DNA from: Rubrivivax sp.
GTDB lineage: Bacteria; Pseudomonadota; Gammaproteobacteria; Burkholderiales; Burkholderiaceae_C
Length of the DNA stretch: 64,000 bases
Direction of reading: 5' to 3'
Assembly (NCBI GenBank): GCA_019635315.1
Contig: JAHBZT010000001.1
Location: forward strand, 1,162,001-1,226,000
In this document: positions 48,017 to 56,866 of the stretch, piece by piece
Layout of the letters: every line of letters begins with the position of its first letter
Numbering within the stretch: position 1 is the stretch's first letter
Made by a program: the position numbers and the translations under genes
Notes under the pieces: model-generated
The model's input: the letters and a program-made list of their open reading frames with translations, nothing else
Database searches by the model: none
Told to the model about the DNA's origin: nothing

Positions 48017-48729
48017 AGCGCGCGGCAGCGCGGCGCGCCGTGAGGCGGCCGGCCGGCCGCGGCTACACGCTGGTCGAGGTCCTGGTCGCGCTGATGGTGA
48101 TGGCCATCCTGGCCACGCTGGCCTGGCAAGGGCTGGACGGCATCGTGCGCGCGCGCGACGGCAGCGGCGCCGCGCTGGACCGCACCACGCGCCTGGCCAC
48201 CGTGCTCACGCAGTGGGAGCAGGACCTCGCGGCGCTGCACGACACCGGGGTCGTGCCGGCGCTGGCCTTCGACGGCCAGTCGCTGCGGCTGACGCGGCGC
48301 GTCGACGGCGGCATCGCGCTGGTCGCCTGGTCGCTGCGCGGCGGCACCTGGCAGCGCTGGAGCGGGCCGGCGATGGCGCGCAGCGGCGAGCTGCAGGAGG
48401 CCTGGCTGCGCAGCCACCAGCTGCTGGGCAACGAACCGGGCCACGTGACGCTGGACGGCGACGCCTCGGGCTACCAGATCTACTTCTTCCGCGGCGGTGC
48501 CTGGACCAATGCGCAGTCCACCGGCGACTTCGTGCCGGCGACCGCGCCGGTCCCGCTGCAGGTGGCACAGCCCGCGCCCCCGGCCAGCGCGGCCAGCGCC
48601 CCGCCGGCGCCGGTGCCCGTCGCCGGGCCGCAGCGGCGCGAGCTGCTGCCGGAGGCCGTGCGCCTGGTCATCGCGCTCGGCGGCCGCACGCTGACGCGCG
48701 ACATCGCGCTCGGGCCCGCCGGCGCATGA
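48013..48729 (+). CDS. gspJ: type II secretion minor pseudopilin GspJ
   Basis: 238 residues from TTG 48013, which overlaps the gspI stop (TTGA). GTG 48040 would give a shorter leader. Prepilin motif GRGYTLVEVLVALMVMAILATLAWQGLDG; conserved WEQDLAAL and LRLTRRV follow. A Pro/Ala-rich insert (PAPPASAASAPPAPVPVAGP) precedes the last strands, RRELLPEAVRLVIALGG. It overlaps gspK (ATGA). Confidence 0.9.
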   Translation: MKRAAARRAVRRPAGRGYTLVEVLVALMVMAILATLAWQGLDGIVRARDGSGAALDRTTRLATVLTQWEQDLAALHDTGVVPALAFDGQSLRLTRRVDGGIALVAWSLRGGTWQRWSGPAMARSGELQEAWLRSHQLLGNEPGHVTLDGDASGYQIYFFRGGAWTNAQSTGDFVPATAPVPLQVAQPAPPASAASAPPAPVPVAGPQRRELLPEAVRLVIALGGRTLTRDIALGPAGA

Positions 48730-49712
48730 ACGGGCGCGCGCCACGGGTCCAGCGCGGCAGCGCGCTGCTGCTGGCGATGATCATCCTGGCCGTCGTCGCC
48801 ACGCTGTCGGCCGGCATGGTCTGGCAGCAGCGCCGCGCGGTCGAGGTCGAGGCGGCGGAACGCGCGCGCGTGCAGGCGGCGTGGATCCTGGCCGGCGCGC
48901 TGGACTGGGCGCGCCTGATCCTGCGCGAGGACCTGCGCGACAGCCGCCGGAGCCGGCGCCCGGTCGACTCGCTGGACGAACCCTGGGCCACGCCTCTGGC
49001 CGAGGCGCGGCTGTCGACCTTCCTCGCTGCCGACCGCGACAACAACGCCGACGGCGGCCCCGAGGCCTTCCTGTCCGGCGCCATCGTCGACGCGCAGTCG
49101 CGCTTCAACCTGCGCGGGCTGGTCGACGGCGCCGGTGTGGTGGTGCCGGTGCAGCTGGCGGCCTTCGACCGCCTGGCGAGCCTGGCCGGGCTGCCGACCG
49201 GCCTGGCCGAGCGCATCGCCGACGGCCTGGCGCAGGCGCAGCGGCCGGCGGCCACCGGCAACCCCGCCGACGCCGCCGCCACGCCGTTGCGGCCGGCGCG
49301 GCTGGCCGACCTGGCCTGGCTGGGCGTCGACGCCGAGACCATCGCCCGCCTGGCGCCCTGGGCCGAGCTGCTGCCGGTGCCGACGCCGGTGAACGCCAAC
49401 ACCGCGCCGCGCGAGGTGCTGGTGGCCGCGATCGACGGCCTGGACCTGGGCAGCGCCGAGCGCCTGGTGCAGCGCCGCCAGCGCGAGCCCTTCGCCTCGA
49501 TGGAGCAGCTGCAGGCCGAGCTGCCCGAGGGCGTCAGCGCCGATCCGGCGCGGGTCGGCGTGGCCTCGGCGCATTTCGAGGTCGCCGGCCGACTGCGCCT
49601 GGAGGACCGCGTGCTCGAGGAGGTCTCGCTGCTGCAGCGCCGCCCGGGCGAACGCGACGACGTCGTCGTGCTGCGGCGCGAGCGGCGCAGCTTCAACGCG
49701 CCGGCGCGATGA
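48726..49712 (+). CDS. gspK: type II secretion minor pseudopilin GspK
   Basis: 328 residues. The N-terminal helix SALLLAMIILAVVATLSAGMVWQQ has the GspK-type G-SALL cleavage site. The large alpha-domain is recognisable by WILAGALDWARLILREDLR, SGAIVDAQSRFNLRGLV and NANTAPREVLVAAIDGLDLGSAERLVQRR, a helix-hairpin-helix-like segment. It caps the pseudopilus. A GC-rich gap of 154 bp separates it from gspL. Confidence 0.92.
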   Translation: MNGRAPRVQRGSALLLAMIILAVVATLSAGMVWQQRRAVEVEAAERARVQAAWILAGALDWARLILREDLRDSRRSRRPVDSLDEPWATPLAEARLSTFLAADRDNNADGGPEAFLSGAIVDAQSRFNLRGLVDGAGVVVPVQLAAFDRLASLAGLPTGLAERIADGLAQAQRPAATGNPADAAATPLRPARLADLAWLGVDAETIARLAPWAELLPVPTPVNANTAPREVLVAAIDGLDLGSAERLVQRRQREPFASMEQLQAELPEGVSADPARVGVASAHFEVAGRLRLEDRVLEEVSLLQRRPGERDDVVVLRRERRSFNAPAR

Positions 49713-49866
49713 ACCGGTGCCCGCCTGCCGCCCCCGCGAGGGCCGCGCCCGGCGACGGGCCGGCGCGCGCGCGCGGGCGGGCCGCGCCCGGCGGTCACAA
49801 TAGCCGCTGCCCGTCCGGTCGCTGCCCGTTGCGTGCCGTCGCGGCATGCCGCCTGCTGTCCACGCC

Positions 49867-51135
49867 ATGTCCGTGCTCGTGATCCTGCTGCCGCCGCGCC
49901 CGCGCCTGGGCGCGCGCGCCGCCGCGCCTGCGGCGCCGGAGGCGGCGCTGCGGCTGCCCGAGACCTGGCGCTACGTCTTCAGCAGCGACGGCCTGCAGGT
50001 CACGCAGTCCGACGCGGCAGCGGCCGCGCTGCTGCCGCGCGCCACCCGTGTCGTGCTCGCGCTGGCCGACGGCGACGTGGCCTGGCACCGTGTGCTGGTG
50101 CCCAAGGCGCCACCGGCGCGCCTTCGCGCCGCGCTGGCCGGCGTGCTCGAGGAGGCGCTGCTCGACGACGACGAGGCGCTGCACCTGGCGCTGGGCCCGG
50201 GCGCTGCGCCGGGCGCCGAAGGCTGGGTCGCCGCCGTGCACCGGCCCTGGCTGGCCGGCGCGCTGGCCGCGCTGGAAGGCGCCGGCATCGTGGTCGATCA
50301 GGTCGTGGCCCTGGCGCAGCCGCCGGCGGCGGGTGCCGACGGCAGCGACGGCGAGGGCCACTTCTTCGTTGCCGCCGGCGAGGCCGAGGACGCGGCGACC
50401 AGGCTCGCGCTGGTGCGCGAGGACGGCGTCAGGGTGCTGCGGCTGGCGGGCGGGCTGGCGCGTGCGCTGGTCGCGGCCGGCGGCGCGGCCGAGGGCACGC
50501 TGCGCTGGACCGCGACACCGGCCGCTGCTGCCGCGGCCGAGCAGTGGCTGGGCCGGCCGGTCGCGCTGCTGGGCGAGGCCGAGCGCGCCCTGCAGGCCGC
50601 GCGCGGCGGCGTCAACCTGCGCCAGTTCGAACTCATGCCGCGCCGCCGCGGCACGCTGCTGCTGCGCGACGTCGCGCGCCGCCTGCTCAGCCCCGAGTGG
50701 CGACCGGTGCGCTGGGCCCTGGCGGCGCTGGTCGCCGTGCAGCTCGTCGGCCTCAACGCCTACGCCTGGCAGCAGCGCCAGGCCATCGCCGACAAGCGCG
50801 CGGCGATGAGCGCGCTGCTGCGCGAGGCGCACCCCGGCGTGCGCGCGGTGCTCGACGCGCCGCTGCAGATGCAGCGCGAGACCGAGCGCCTGCGCGCCGC
50901 CGCCGGCCGCCCCGGCGACAGCGACCTGGAGGTGCTGCTCGCCGCCGCGGCCGCGGCCTGGCCCGACGGCCAGGGGCCGGTGCAGGCGCTGCGCTTCGAG
51001 GCCGGCCGGCTGACGCTGGCCGCGCCCGGCTTCGGCGAGCCGCAGCTGGCGCAGTTCCGCCAGCGCCTGCGCGGCGCCGGCTTCAGCGTCGAGCTGGCCG
51101 ACGGCCGGCTCACCGTGGCGCGGGGGGCCGGATGA
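49867..51135 (+). CDS. gspL: type II secretion protein GspL
   Basis: 422 residues. A cytoplasmic actin-like domain (about 1-240; SVLVILLPPRP, VVLALADGDVAWHRVLVPKAP), which recruits the GspE ATPase, is followed by a conserved NLRQFELMPRRRG, one membrane helix (WALAALVAVQLVGLNAYAW) and a periplasmic ferredoxin-like domain (QALRFEAGRLTLAAPGFGEPQLAQFRQRL). I chose ATG 49867; ATG 49846 adds seven residues. Confidence 0.92.
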   Translation: MSVLVILLPPRPRLGARAAAPAAPEAALRLPETWRYVFSSDGLQVTQSDAAAAALLPRATRVVLALADGDVAWHRVLVPKAPPARLRAALAGVLEEALLDDDEALHLALGPGAAPGAEGWVAAVHRPWLAGALAALEGAGIVVDQVVALAQPPAAGADGSDGEGHFFVAAGEAEDAATRLALVREDGVRVLRLAGGLARALVAAGGAAEGTLRWTATPAAAAAAEQWLGRPVALLGEAERALQAARGGVNLRQFELMPRRRGTLLLRDVARRLLSPEWRPVRWALAALVAVQLVGLNAYAWQQRQAIADKRAAMSALLREAHPGVRAVLDAPLQMQRETERLRAAAGRPGDSDLEVLLAAAAAAWPDGQGPVQALRFEAGRLTLAAPGFGEPQLAQFRQRLRGAGFSVELADGRLTVARGAG

Positions 51136-51605
51136 ACGCCGCGCTGCGGGCCTGGTGGCAGGGCCTGGCGGCGCGCGAGCGCCGGCTGGTCGCGGTCGCC
51201 GCGCTGGTGCTCGGCGGCTACCTGCTGTGGGCGCTGGCGGTGCAGCCGGCCTGGCGCACGATCGCCCGCGCCGGCGCCGAGATCGACGCGCTGGACCGCC
51301 AGCTGCAGGCCATGCAGGCGCTGGCCGACGAGGCGCGACAGCTGCGCGACACGCCGCCGGTGGCGCCCGACCAGGCCGCCGCCGCGCTGCAGTCGGCGAC
51401 CGCGCGGCTGGGTGCGCAGGGCCGGCTGCTGCTGCAGGGCGACCGCGCGATCCTCACGCTCAACGGCGCCGGCACCGGCGCGCTGCGCGACTGGCTGGCC
51501 GAGGCGCGCACCGGCGCGCGCGCGCGCCCGCTGGAAGCCAACCTCTCGCGCGCCGGCAGCGGCCTCAGCGGCACCGTGGTGCTGGCGATCGGAGGCGCGC
51601 CGTGA
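51132..51605 (+). CDS. gspM: type II secretion protein GspM
   Basis: 157 residues. WWQGLAARERRLVAVAALVLGGYLLWALAVQPAW is the usual amphipathic start plus membrane helix of GspM, followed by a coiled-coil segment (EIDALDRQLQAMQALADEARQL) and a ferredoxin-like periplasmic domain. It partners GspL. It overlaps gspL (ATGA) and gspN (GTGA). Confidence 0.92.
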   Translation: MNAALRAWWQGLAARERRLVAVAALVLGGYLLWALAVQPAWRTIARAGAEIDALDRQLQAMQALADEARQLRDTPPVAPDQAAAALQSATARLGAQGRLLLQGDRAILTLNGAGTGALRDWLAEARTGARARPLEANLSRAGSGLSGTVVLAIGGAP

Positions 51606-52384
51606 AGCGCTGGGCCGTGGCCGGTGCGCTGATCGGCATCGTCGCCGCGCTGGTCGCCTTCGCCCCCGCGGCCTGGCTGGCTGCCGCGCTGGCCGGCGCC
51701 ACCGACGGCCGGCTGCTGCTGGCCGACGCGCGCGGCAGCGTGTGGTCGGGCAGCGCGGTGCCGGTGCTCACCGGCGGGCCCGGCAGCCGCGACGCCAGCC
51801 GCCTGCCCGGCCGCCTGCACTGGACGCTCGCGGCCGACGGCAGCGCGCTGCTGCTGGCCGCACGGCATGCCTGCTGCATCGACGGCACGCTGCGGCTGCG
51901 CCTGCGGCCGGGCTGGCAGCGCCTGCGCGTGGAGTTGCTGGCGGCGCCCGGCGGCGCGCCGCTGGGCCACTGGCCGGCGTCCTGGCTGGCCGGCCTGGGC
52001 ACGCCGTGGAATACGCTGCAGCCCTCGGGCACGCTGCAGGTCGCCAGCCCGGGGCTGATGCTGGAGAGCGTGCAGGGCCGCTGGCGTTTCGACGGCCGGC
52101 TGGAGCTGCTGCTGCAGGGCATGGCCTCTCGCGTGTCGACGCTGGACACGCTGGGCGACTACCGGCTGGTGCTCGCCGGCGAGGCCGACGGCCCGGCCAC
52201 GCTGCGCCTGGACACGCAGCGCGGCGCGCTGATCCTCTCGGGCAGCGGCCAGTGGGCCGCCGGCACGCCGCTGCGCTTCCAGGGCGAGGCGCGCGCCGCG
52301 CCGGGCGCCGAGGCGGTGCTGTCCAATCTGCTCAACATCATCGGCCGCCGCCAGGGCGAGCGGTCGCTCATCACGATCGGATGA
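51602..52384 (+). CDS. gspN: type II secretion protein GspN
   Basis: 260 residues from a GTG overlapping the gspM stop. One N-terminal membrane helix (VAGALIGIVAALVAFAPAAWLAAAL), then a beta-rich periplasmic domain of the T2SSN family: LLLADARGSVWSGSAVPVL, LPGRLHWTL, LASPGLMLESVQGRWRFDGRLEL. GspN is an accessory inner-membrane part found in only some type II systems. Its stop overlaps the gspD ATG. Confidence 0.9.
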   Translation: MKRWAVAGALIGIVAALVAFAPAAWLAAALAGATDGRLLLADARGSVWSGSAVPVLTGGPGSRDASRLPGRLHWTLAADGSALLLAARHACCIDGTLRLRLRPGWQRLRVELLAAPGGAPLGHWPASWLAGLGTPWNTLQPSGTLQVASPGLMLESVQGRWRFDGRLELLLQGMASRVSTLDTLGDYRLVLAGEADGPATLRLDTQRGALILSGSGQWAAGTPLRFQGEARAAPGAEAVLSNLLNIIGRRQGERSLITIG

Positions 52385-54561
52385 CCATGTCTGTCGCCCC
52401 GACCCGACGCCCGGCCGGCCAGCGCCTGCTGGCCGCGCTGCTCGCCGCGCTGCTGGCGCTGCCGCCGACGCTGGCGCAGGACATCGCCCCGCGCTCGCGC
52501 GCGCCGGTGACGGTGAATTTCGTCAATGCCGACATCGAGGCTGTCACGCGCGCCTTCGCCGCGATGATCGAGCGCAACATCGTCGTCGACCCGCGCGTGC
52601 GCGGCACCGTCACCGTCTACAGCGAGCAGCCGCAGAGCATCCGCCAGGCCTGGCAGAGCTACCTGTCGGCGCTGCGTGGGCTGGGCTTCGCGGTGGTCGA
52701 GAGCGGCGGCCTGCTCAAGGTGGTGCCCGAGGCCGACGCCAAGCTGCAGACCGGCACCGTGTCGGTGGGCGAGGTCGCGGTGCGCGGCGACCAGGTCATC
52801 ACGCAGGTCTTCCGGCTGCGCTACGAGAACCCGAACAACCTGGTCGCCGTGCTGCGGCCGCTGATCAGCGCCAACAACACGATCAACGCCAGCCCGGCCA
52901 GCAGCTCGCTGGTGATCACCGACTATGCGGAGAACCTGCAGCGCCTGGCGCGCATCATCGCGGCGCTGGACCAGCCGACCGGCACCGACCTGGAGATCGT
53001 GCCGCTGAGGCACGCGGTGGCCGCCGACATCGCGCCGCTGGTGCAGCGCCTGACCGAAGGCGTCGGCGGGCCGGTGGTGCCGGGGGCGCCGGGGGCCGCC
53101 GGTGTCGGCGGCGCCGGTGCGACCATCGTGCTGGCCGACCCGCGCAGCAACGCGCTGATCCTGCGAGCCGCCAACCCGGCCAAGCTGGCGGCGTTGCGCG
53201 CCACCGCCGAGCGGCTGGACCAGCCGGGCCCGAATGCCGAGGCCGGCGGCGGCATGTATGTCGTGCACCTGAAGAATGCCGATGCGGTGCGCCTGGCCAC
53301 CGTGGTGCGCGCGGCCTTCGGCGCGGCGGGCACCATCGGCGCCGGCAGCACCACGGCCGGCCCCACGGCGCCGGTGCGCGGCCCGCAGCCGGCGCAGGTC
53401 TCCGCCGCCGGCGGCGGTGCGACGCCGGCCACCGCGGCGCTGACCGCGGTCGGCGAGCCGGCCACCGGCGGTTTCATCCAGGCCGACCCGGCGACCAACT
53501 CGCTGATCATCACCGCTCCGGAGCCGCTGTACCGCCAGGTGCGCGCGCTGATCGAGCAGCTCGACACGCGGCGTGCGCAGGTCTACATCGAGAGCATGAT
53601 CGTCGAGGTCGCCGGCGGCGACGCCGCCGACTTCGGCTTCCAGTGGCAGGGGCTGCTGGGCAACAGCGGCGACAAGTACGGGCTGGTCGGCGGCACCAAC
53701 TTCACGCCGCCCGGCGGCGTGGGCAACATCATCGGCATCAACGCCGGCGCGGTGCAGGGGCAGATCAACCTCGGCGAGGGCTTCAACATCGGCCTGCTGC
53801 GCAACTTCGGCAACGCGATCGGGCTGGCCGCCATCGCGCGCATGCTGCAGACGCAGGCCAACACCAACATCGTCAGCACGCCCAACCTGATCACGCTGGA
53901 CAACGAGGAGGCCAAGATCGTCGTCGGCGAGAACGTGCCCTTCATCACCGGGCAGTTCACGAACACCGGCGCCACCGGCGGCAGCACGATCAACCCCTTC
54001 CAGACCATCGAGCGCAAGGACGTCGGCATCACGCTGCGCATCCGGCCGCAGATCGGAGAGGGCGGCACGGTCAAGATGACGATCTTCCAGGAGCAGAGCG
54101 CGGTCAAGAACGAGACCGCCGCCGGCACCAGCAACGCCGGCCCGAGCACGACCAAGCGCTCGATCGAGGGCACGGTGGTCGTCGACGACGGGCAGATCCT
54201 GGTGCTGGGCGGGCTGATCGAGGACCGCTTCGTGACCAACCGCTCCAAGGTGCCGCTGCTCGGCGACATCCCGGTGCTGGGCGCGCTGTTCCGCAGCGAG
54301 AGTCGCGAGCGCCGGCGCACCAACCTGATGGTCTTCCTGCGGCCGATCGTGATGCGCGACGGCGACAGCAGCAACCGCTTCTCGATCGACCGCTACGAGC
54401 AGATCCGTGCCCAGCAGCAGCGCGCGCAGCCGCCGCAGAGCGTGGTGCTGCCGATCAACGAGTCGCCGGTGCTGCCGCCCCCGCCGGCGACCGCGACCCC
54501 GACCGCGCAGCGGCCGGTGGACCCGCTGGGGGCGACGCCGGGCAACCCGCATGCCCCCTGA
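52381..54561 (+). CDS. gspD: type II secretion secretin GspD
   Basis: 726 residues. Signal peptide (QRLLAALLAALLALPPTLAQ), N0 domain (PVTVNFVNADIEAVTRAFAAMIERNIVVDPRVRGTVTVYSEQP), N1-N3 repeats (VFRLRYENPNNLVAVLRPLI; IVLADPRSNALILRA; LIEQLDTRRAQVYIESMIVEV), and the secretin domain with VGENVPFITGQF and VPLLGDIPVLGALFRS. A Gly/Ala/Pro-rich insert sits in N3. It forms the outer-membrane exit channel. Its stop is 30 bp before repeat element B. Confidence 0.95.
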   Translation: MTMSVAPTRRPAGQRLLAALLAALLALPPTLAQDIAPRSRAPVTVNFVNADIEAVTRAFAAMIERNIVVDPRVRGTVTVYSEQPQSIRQAWQSYLSALRGLGFAVVESGGLLKVVPEADAKLQTGTVSVGEVAVRGDQVITQVFRLRYENPNNLVAVLRPLISANNTINASPASSSLVITDYAENLQRLARIIAALDQPTGTDLEIVPLRHAVAADIAPLVQRLTEGVGGPVVPGAPGAAGVGGAGATIVLADPRSNALILRAANPAKLAALRATAERLDQPGPNAEAGGGMYVVHLKNADAVRLATVVRAAFGAAGTIGAGSTTAGPTAPVRGPQPAQVSAAGGGATPATAALTAVGEPATGGFIQADPATNSLIITAPEPLYRQVRALIEQLDTRRAQVYIESMIVEVAGGDAADFGFQWQGLLGNSGDKYGLVGGTNFTPPGGVGNIIGINAGAVQGQINLGEGFNIGLLRNFGNAIGLAAIARMLQTQANTNIVSTPNLITLDNEEAKIVVGENVPFITGQFTNTGATGGSTINPFQTIERKDVGITLRIRPQIGEGGTVKMTIFQEQSAVKNETAAGTSNAGPSTTKRSIEGTVVVDDGQILVLGGLIEDRFVTNRSKVPLLGDIPVLGALFRSESRERRRTNLMVFLRPIVMRDGDSSNRFSIDRYEQIRAQQQRAQPPQSVVLPINESPVLPPPPATATPTAQRPVDPLGATPGNPHAP

Positions 54562-54591
54562 GATGAGACGCGGGACGGTGCAGGCTGCTCT

Positions 54592-55251
54592 CGGCGCATT
54601 GCGGTCGTTCATGGCGCGGCGCTGTTCGTGCGTGCCGACACTGGCGCAGCGAAGCCGCATGGGGGCAGCCCGCCGCGCCCAGAGTCCGGCGGTCGGCGCT
54701 GCGCGCCGACTGCCCTGCGATGCTCGAACGCTTGGCCCGCCGCCAACTCACTTCGCTCACTGCGCTCGCTCCGTTCGGACATCGGCGGCGAGTCAGTTGG
54801 GGAGGCGCGCTGCGCGCGCGGCCAAGCGTCCTGCGCTTCTCGGCGCCTCCCATGGGCGCTGCGGGCTGCCCCCACGCGGCTTCGCGACACGGCGGTGGCC
54901 TTCCACCAGGTCGCATGCCGCTGTCGGTGGCCCTCGCGCCAGGCGGTACCCGCTGCTGGCGAACAGTGAAGCGCCGAGCAGCGCAGCTTCGGGGTCGGCG
55001 CGCACGCAGTGCGCGCCTCGACAACTGACTCGCCGCCGGTGTCCGAACGGAGCGAGCGCAGCGAGCGAAGTGAGTTGGGCGGCGCGACCCCGAAGCGAGC
55101 AGCGCAGGGAACCCACCGCCGCAGGCGGTGGGCGCGGAACCCTGAGCCGGCAGCGGGTGGCGCTTAGCGCGACGCGCTGGCGCATGAAGTCCGAACTTGT
55201 AGCTCCAATTCGTGAGCGAGCACCCGCCCAACGAACGACCGCAATGCGCCG
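54592..55251. repeat. 650-bp palindromic repeat element, copy B (between gspD and gspE)
   Basis: Second copy of the element at 33947-34591, in the same orientation on the plus strand. Its terminal inverted repeats are perfect over 19 bp: CGGCGCATTGCGGTCGTTC at 54592-54610 and its reverse complement at 55233-55251. Internal long arms are 54739-54796 and 55025-55083. It diverges from copy A mainly in the last 100 bp before the right end. Apart from 30 bp after gspD and 71 bp before gspE, it fills the 761-bp gap. Open frames exist on both strands but look like translated repeats, not genes. Confidence 0.87.
55112..55132. repeat. covarying hairpin in element B
   Basis: CCCACCGCC-GCA-GGCGGTGGG, 9-bp stem. 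It occupies the same position as GTCGACGCC-GAA-GGCGTCGAC in element A. Pairs 1, 2, 4 and 5 from the base are changed on both sides; pairs 3 and 6-9 are unchanged. Confidence 0.85.
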
Positions 55252-55322
55252 TATTCAGTCGGCCGGCGCTCGGCGCCGTTCCGTGAGTGCCAGTTCGTGT
55301 AACGCGAGCCGGAGCAGCTGAC

Positions 55323-56744
55323 ATGTCCGCCCGCCACCCGCTGCCCTACACCTTCGCGAAGGCCCATACGCTGCTGCTGGAGGACGACGGCCGCCAGCTG
55401 CTGCTGTGGGCCGCCGAGAGCACCACGCCCTCGGCGCTGGCCGAGGTGACGCGACTGTTCGACGTCGCGGCGTTCGAGCGCGAGGATGCGGCGACGCTGG
55501 CGCAGCGCATCGCGGCGGCCTATGCCGGCGGCGAGAGCAGCGCCGCCGCGGTGATCGGCGAGGTCGAGAGCGGTGTGGACCTCAGCCGCATGATGCAGGA
55601 CCTGCCGGCGGTCGAGGACCTGCTCGAGGCGGCCGACGACGCGCCCATCATCCGCATGCTCAATGCGCTGCTGACGCAGGCCGCGAAGGACGGCGCCAGC
55701 GACATCCACATCGAGCCCTACGAACGCAGCAGCGCGGTGCGCTTCCGCGTCGACGGCACGCTGCGCGAGGTGGTGCAGCCGAACAAGGCGCTGCACGCGG
55801 CGCTGATCAGCCGGCTCAAGATCATGGCCGAGCTCGACATCGCCGAGAAGCGGCTGCCGCAGGACGGCCGCATCAGCCTGCGCATCGGCGGGCGCGCGAT
55901 CGACGTGCGCGTCTCCACGCTGCCCTCGGCCCACGGCGAGCGCGCCGTGCTGCGCCTGCTGGACAAGACCGAATCGAAATTCACGCTGGAAGGCCTGGGC
56001 ATGAGCGGCGACGTGCTCGCCGCCTACGGCCGGCTGATCCACCAGCCGCATGGCATCGTGCTCGTCACCGGCCCTACCGGCAGCGGCAAGACGACCACGC
56101 TGTATGCCAGCCTGACGCGCATCGACACCGCCGGCACCAACGTGCTGACGGTGGAGGACCCGGTCGAGTACGAACTGCCGGGCATCGGCCAGACGCAGGT
56201 CAATCCGAAGATCGACCTCACGTTCGCGAAGGCACTGCGCGCGATCCTGCGCCAGGACCCGGACGTCATCATGATCGGCGAGATCCGCGACTTCGAGACG
56301 GCGCAGATCGCCATCCAGGCCAGCCTGACCGGCCACCTGGTGCTGGCCACCGTGCACACCAACGACGCGGTGAGCAGCGTCACGCGGCTGATCGACATGG
56401 GGGTGGAACCCTTCCTGCTGTCGAGCAGCCTGCTCGGCGTGCTGGCGCAGCGCCTGGTGCGCAAGCTGTGTCCGCATTGCCGGCGCCTGGGCGACGACGG
56501 CCACTGGCACCCGGTGGGCTGCGAGCATTGCGGCCACACCGGCTACAAGGGCCGTACCGGGGTCTACGAGCTGATGGTGGCCACGCCGGAGGTGCAGGCG
56601 CTGGTGCACAACCGCGCCGACGAGCAGACGCTGGCCGCCGCGGCGCGCGCCGCCGGCCTGCGCTCGATGCGCGAAGACGGCGAGCGGCTGGTGCGCGAAG
56701 GCCTCACCTCGCTGGAAGAGGTCGTGCGCGTGACGCGCGACTGA
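55323..56744 (+). CDS. gspE: type II secretion ATPase GspE
   Basis: 473 residues. Walker [18 protein letters not shown], Asp box [16 protein letters not shown], Walker [20 protein letters not shown], His box [16 protein letters not shown], and the tetracysteine zinc motif KLCPHCRRL...[15 protein letters not shown]. The N1 domain is short. It powers pseudopilus assembly from the cytoplasm. GGAG 8-9 nt before ATG 55323 supports the start. It is split from gspD by repeat element B. Confidence 0.96.
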   Translation: MSARHPLPYTFAKAHTLLLEDDGRQLLLWAAESTTPSALAEVTRLFDVAAFEREDAATLAQRIAAAYAGGESSAAAVIGEVESGVDLSRMMQDLPAVEDLLEAADDAPIIRMLNALLTQAAKDGASDIHIEPYERSSAVRFRVDGTLREVVQPNKALHAALISRLKIMAELDIAEKRLPQDGRISLRIGGRAIDVRVSTLPSAHGERAVLRLLDKTESKFTLEGLGMSGDVLAAYGRLIHQPHGIVLVTGPTGSGKTTTLYASLTRIDTAGTNVLTVEDPVEYELPGIGQTQVNPKIDLTFAKALRAILRQDPDVIMIGEIRDFETAQIAIQASLTGHLVLATVHTNDAVSSVTRLIDMGVEPFLLSSSLLGVLAQRLVRKLCPHCRRLGDDGHWHPVGCEHCGHTGYKGRTGVYELMVATPEVQALVHNRADEQTLAAAARAAGLRSMREDGERLVREGLTSLEEVVRVTRD

Positions 56745-56866
56745 TCATGGGCCCCCAGGCTTGTCGCTTCGCGCCTTCGCCACCCCAGGGACCTGAAAGG
56801 GTCCCCCGCGGGGCCCTGGGGGCTGCCCCGGCTCGGGGCGGCGCGGCGCCGGGGCGCGGCTGACCC
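56745..56866. repeat. short GC-rich intergenic repeat (class 2), copy 2
   Basis: The gspE-gspF gap holds CATGGGCCCCCAGGCTTGTCGC, then CCCCAGGG paired with CCCTGGGG across a 20-bp loop, and further GGGGC/GCCCC palindromes. It resembles the gap at 43940-44011 and interrupts a gene pair that is usually contiguous. Confidence 0.45.
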
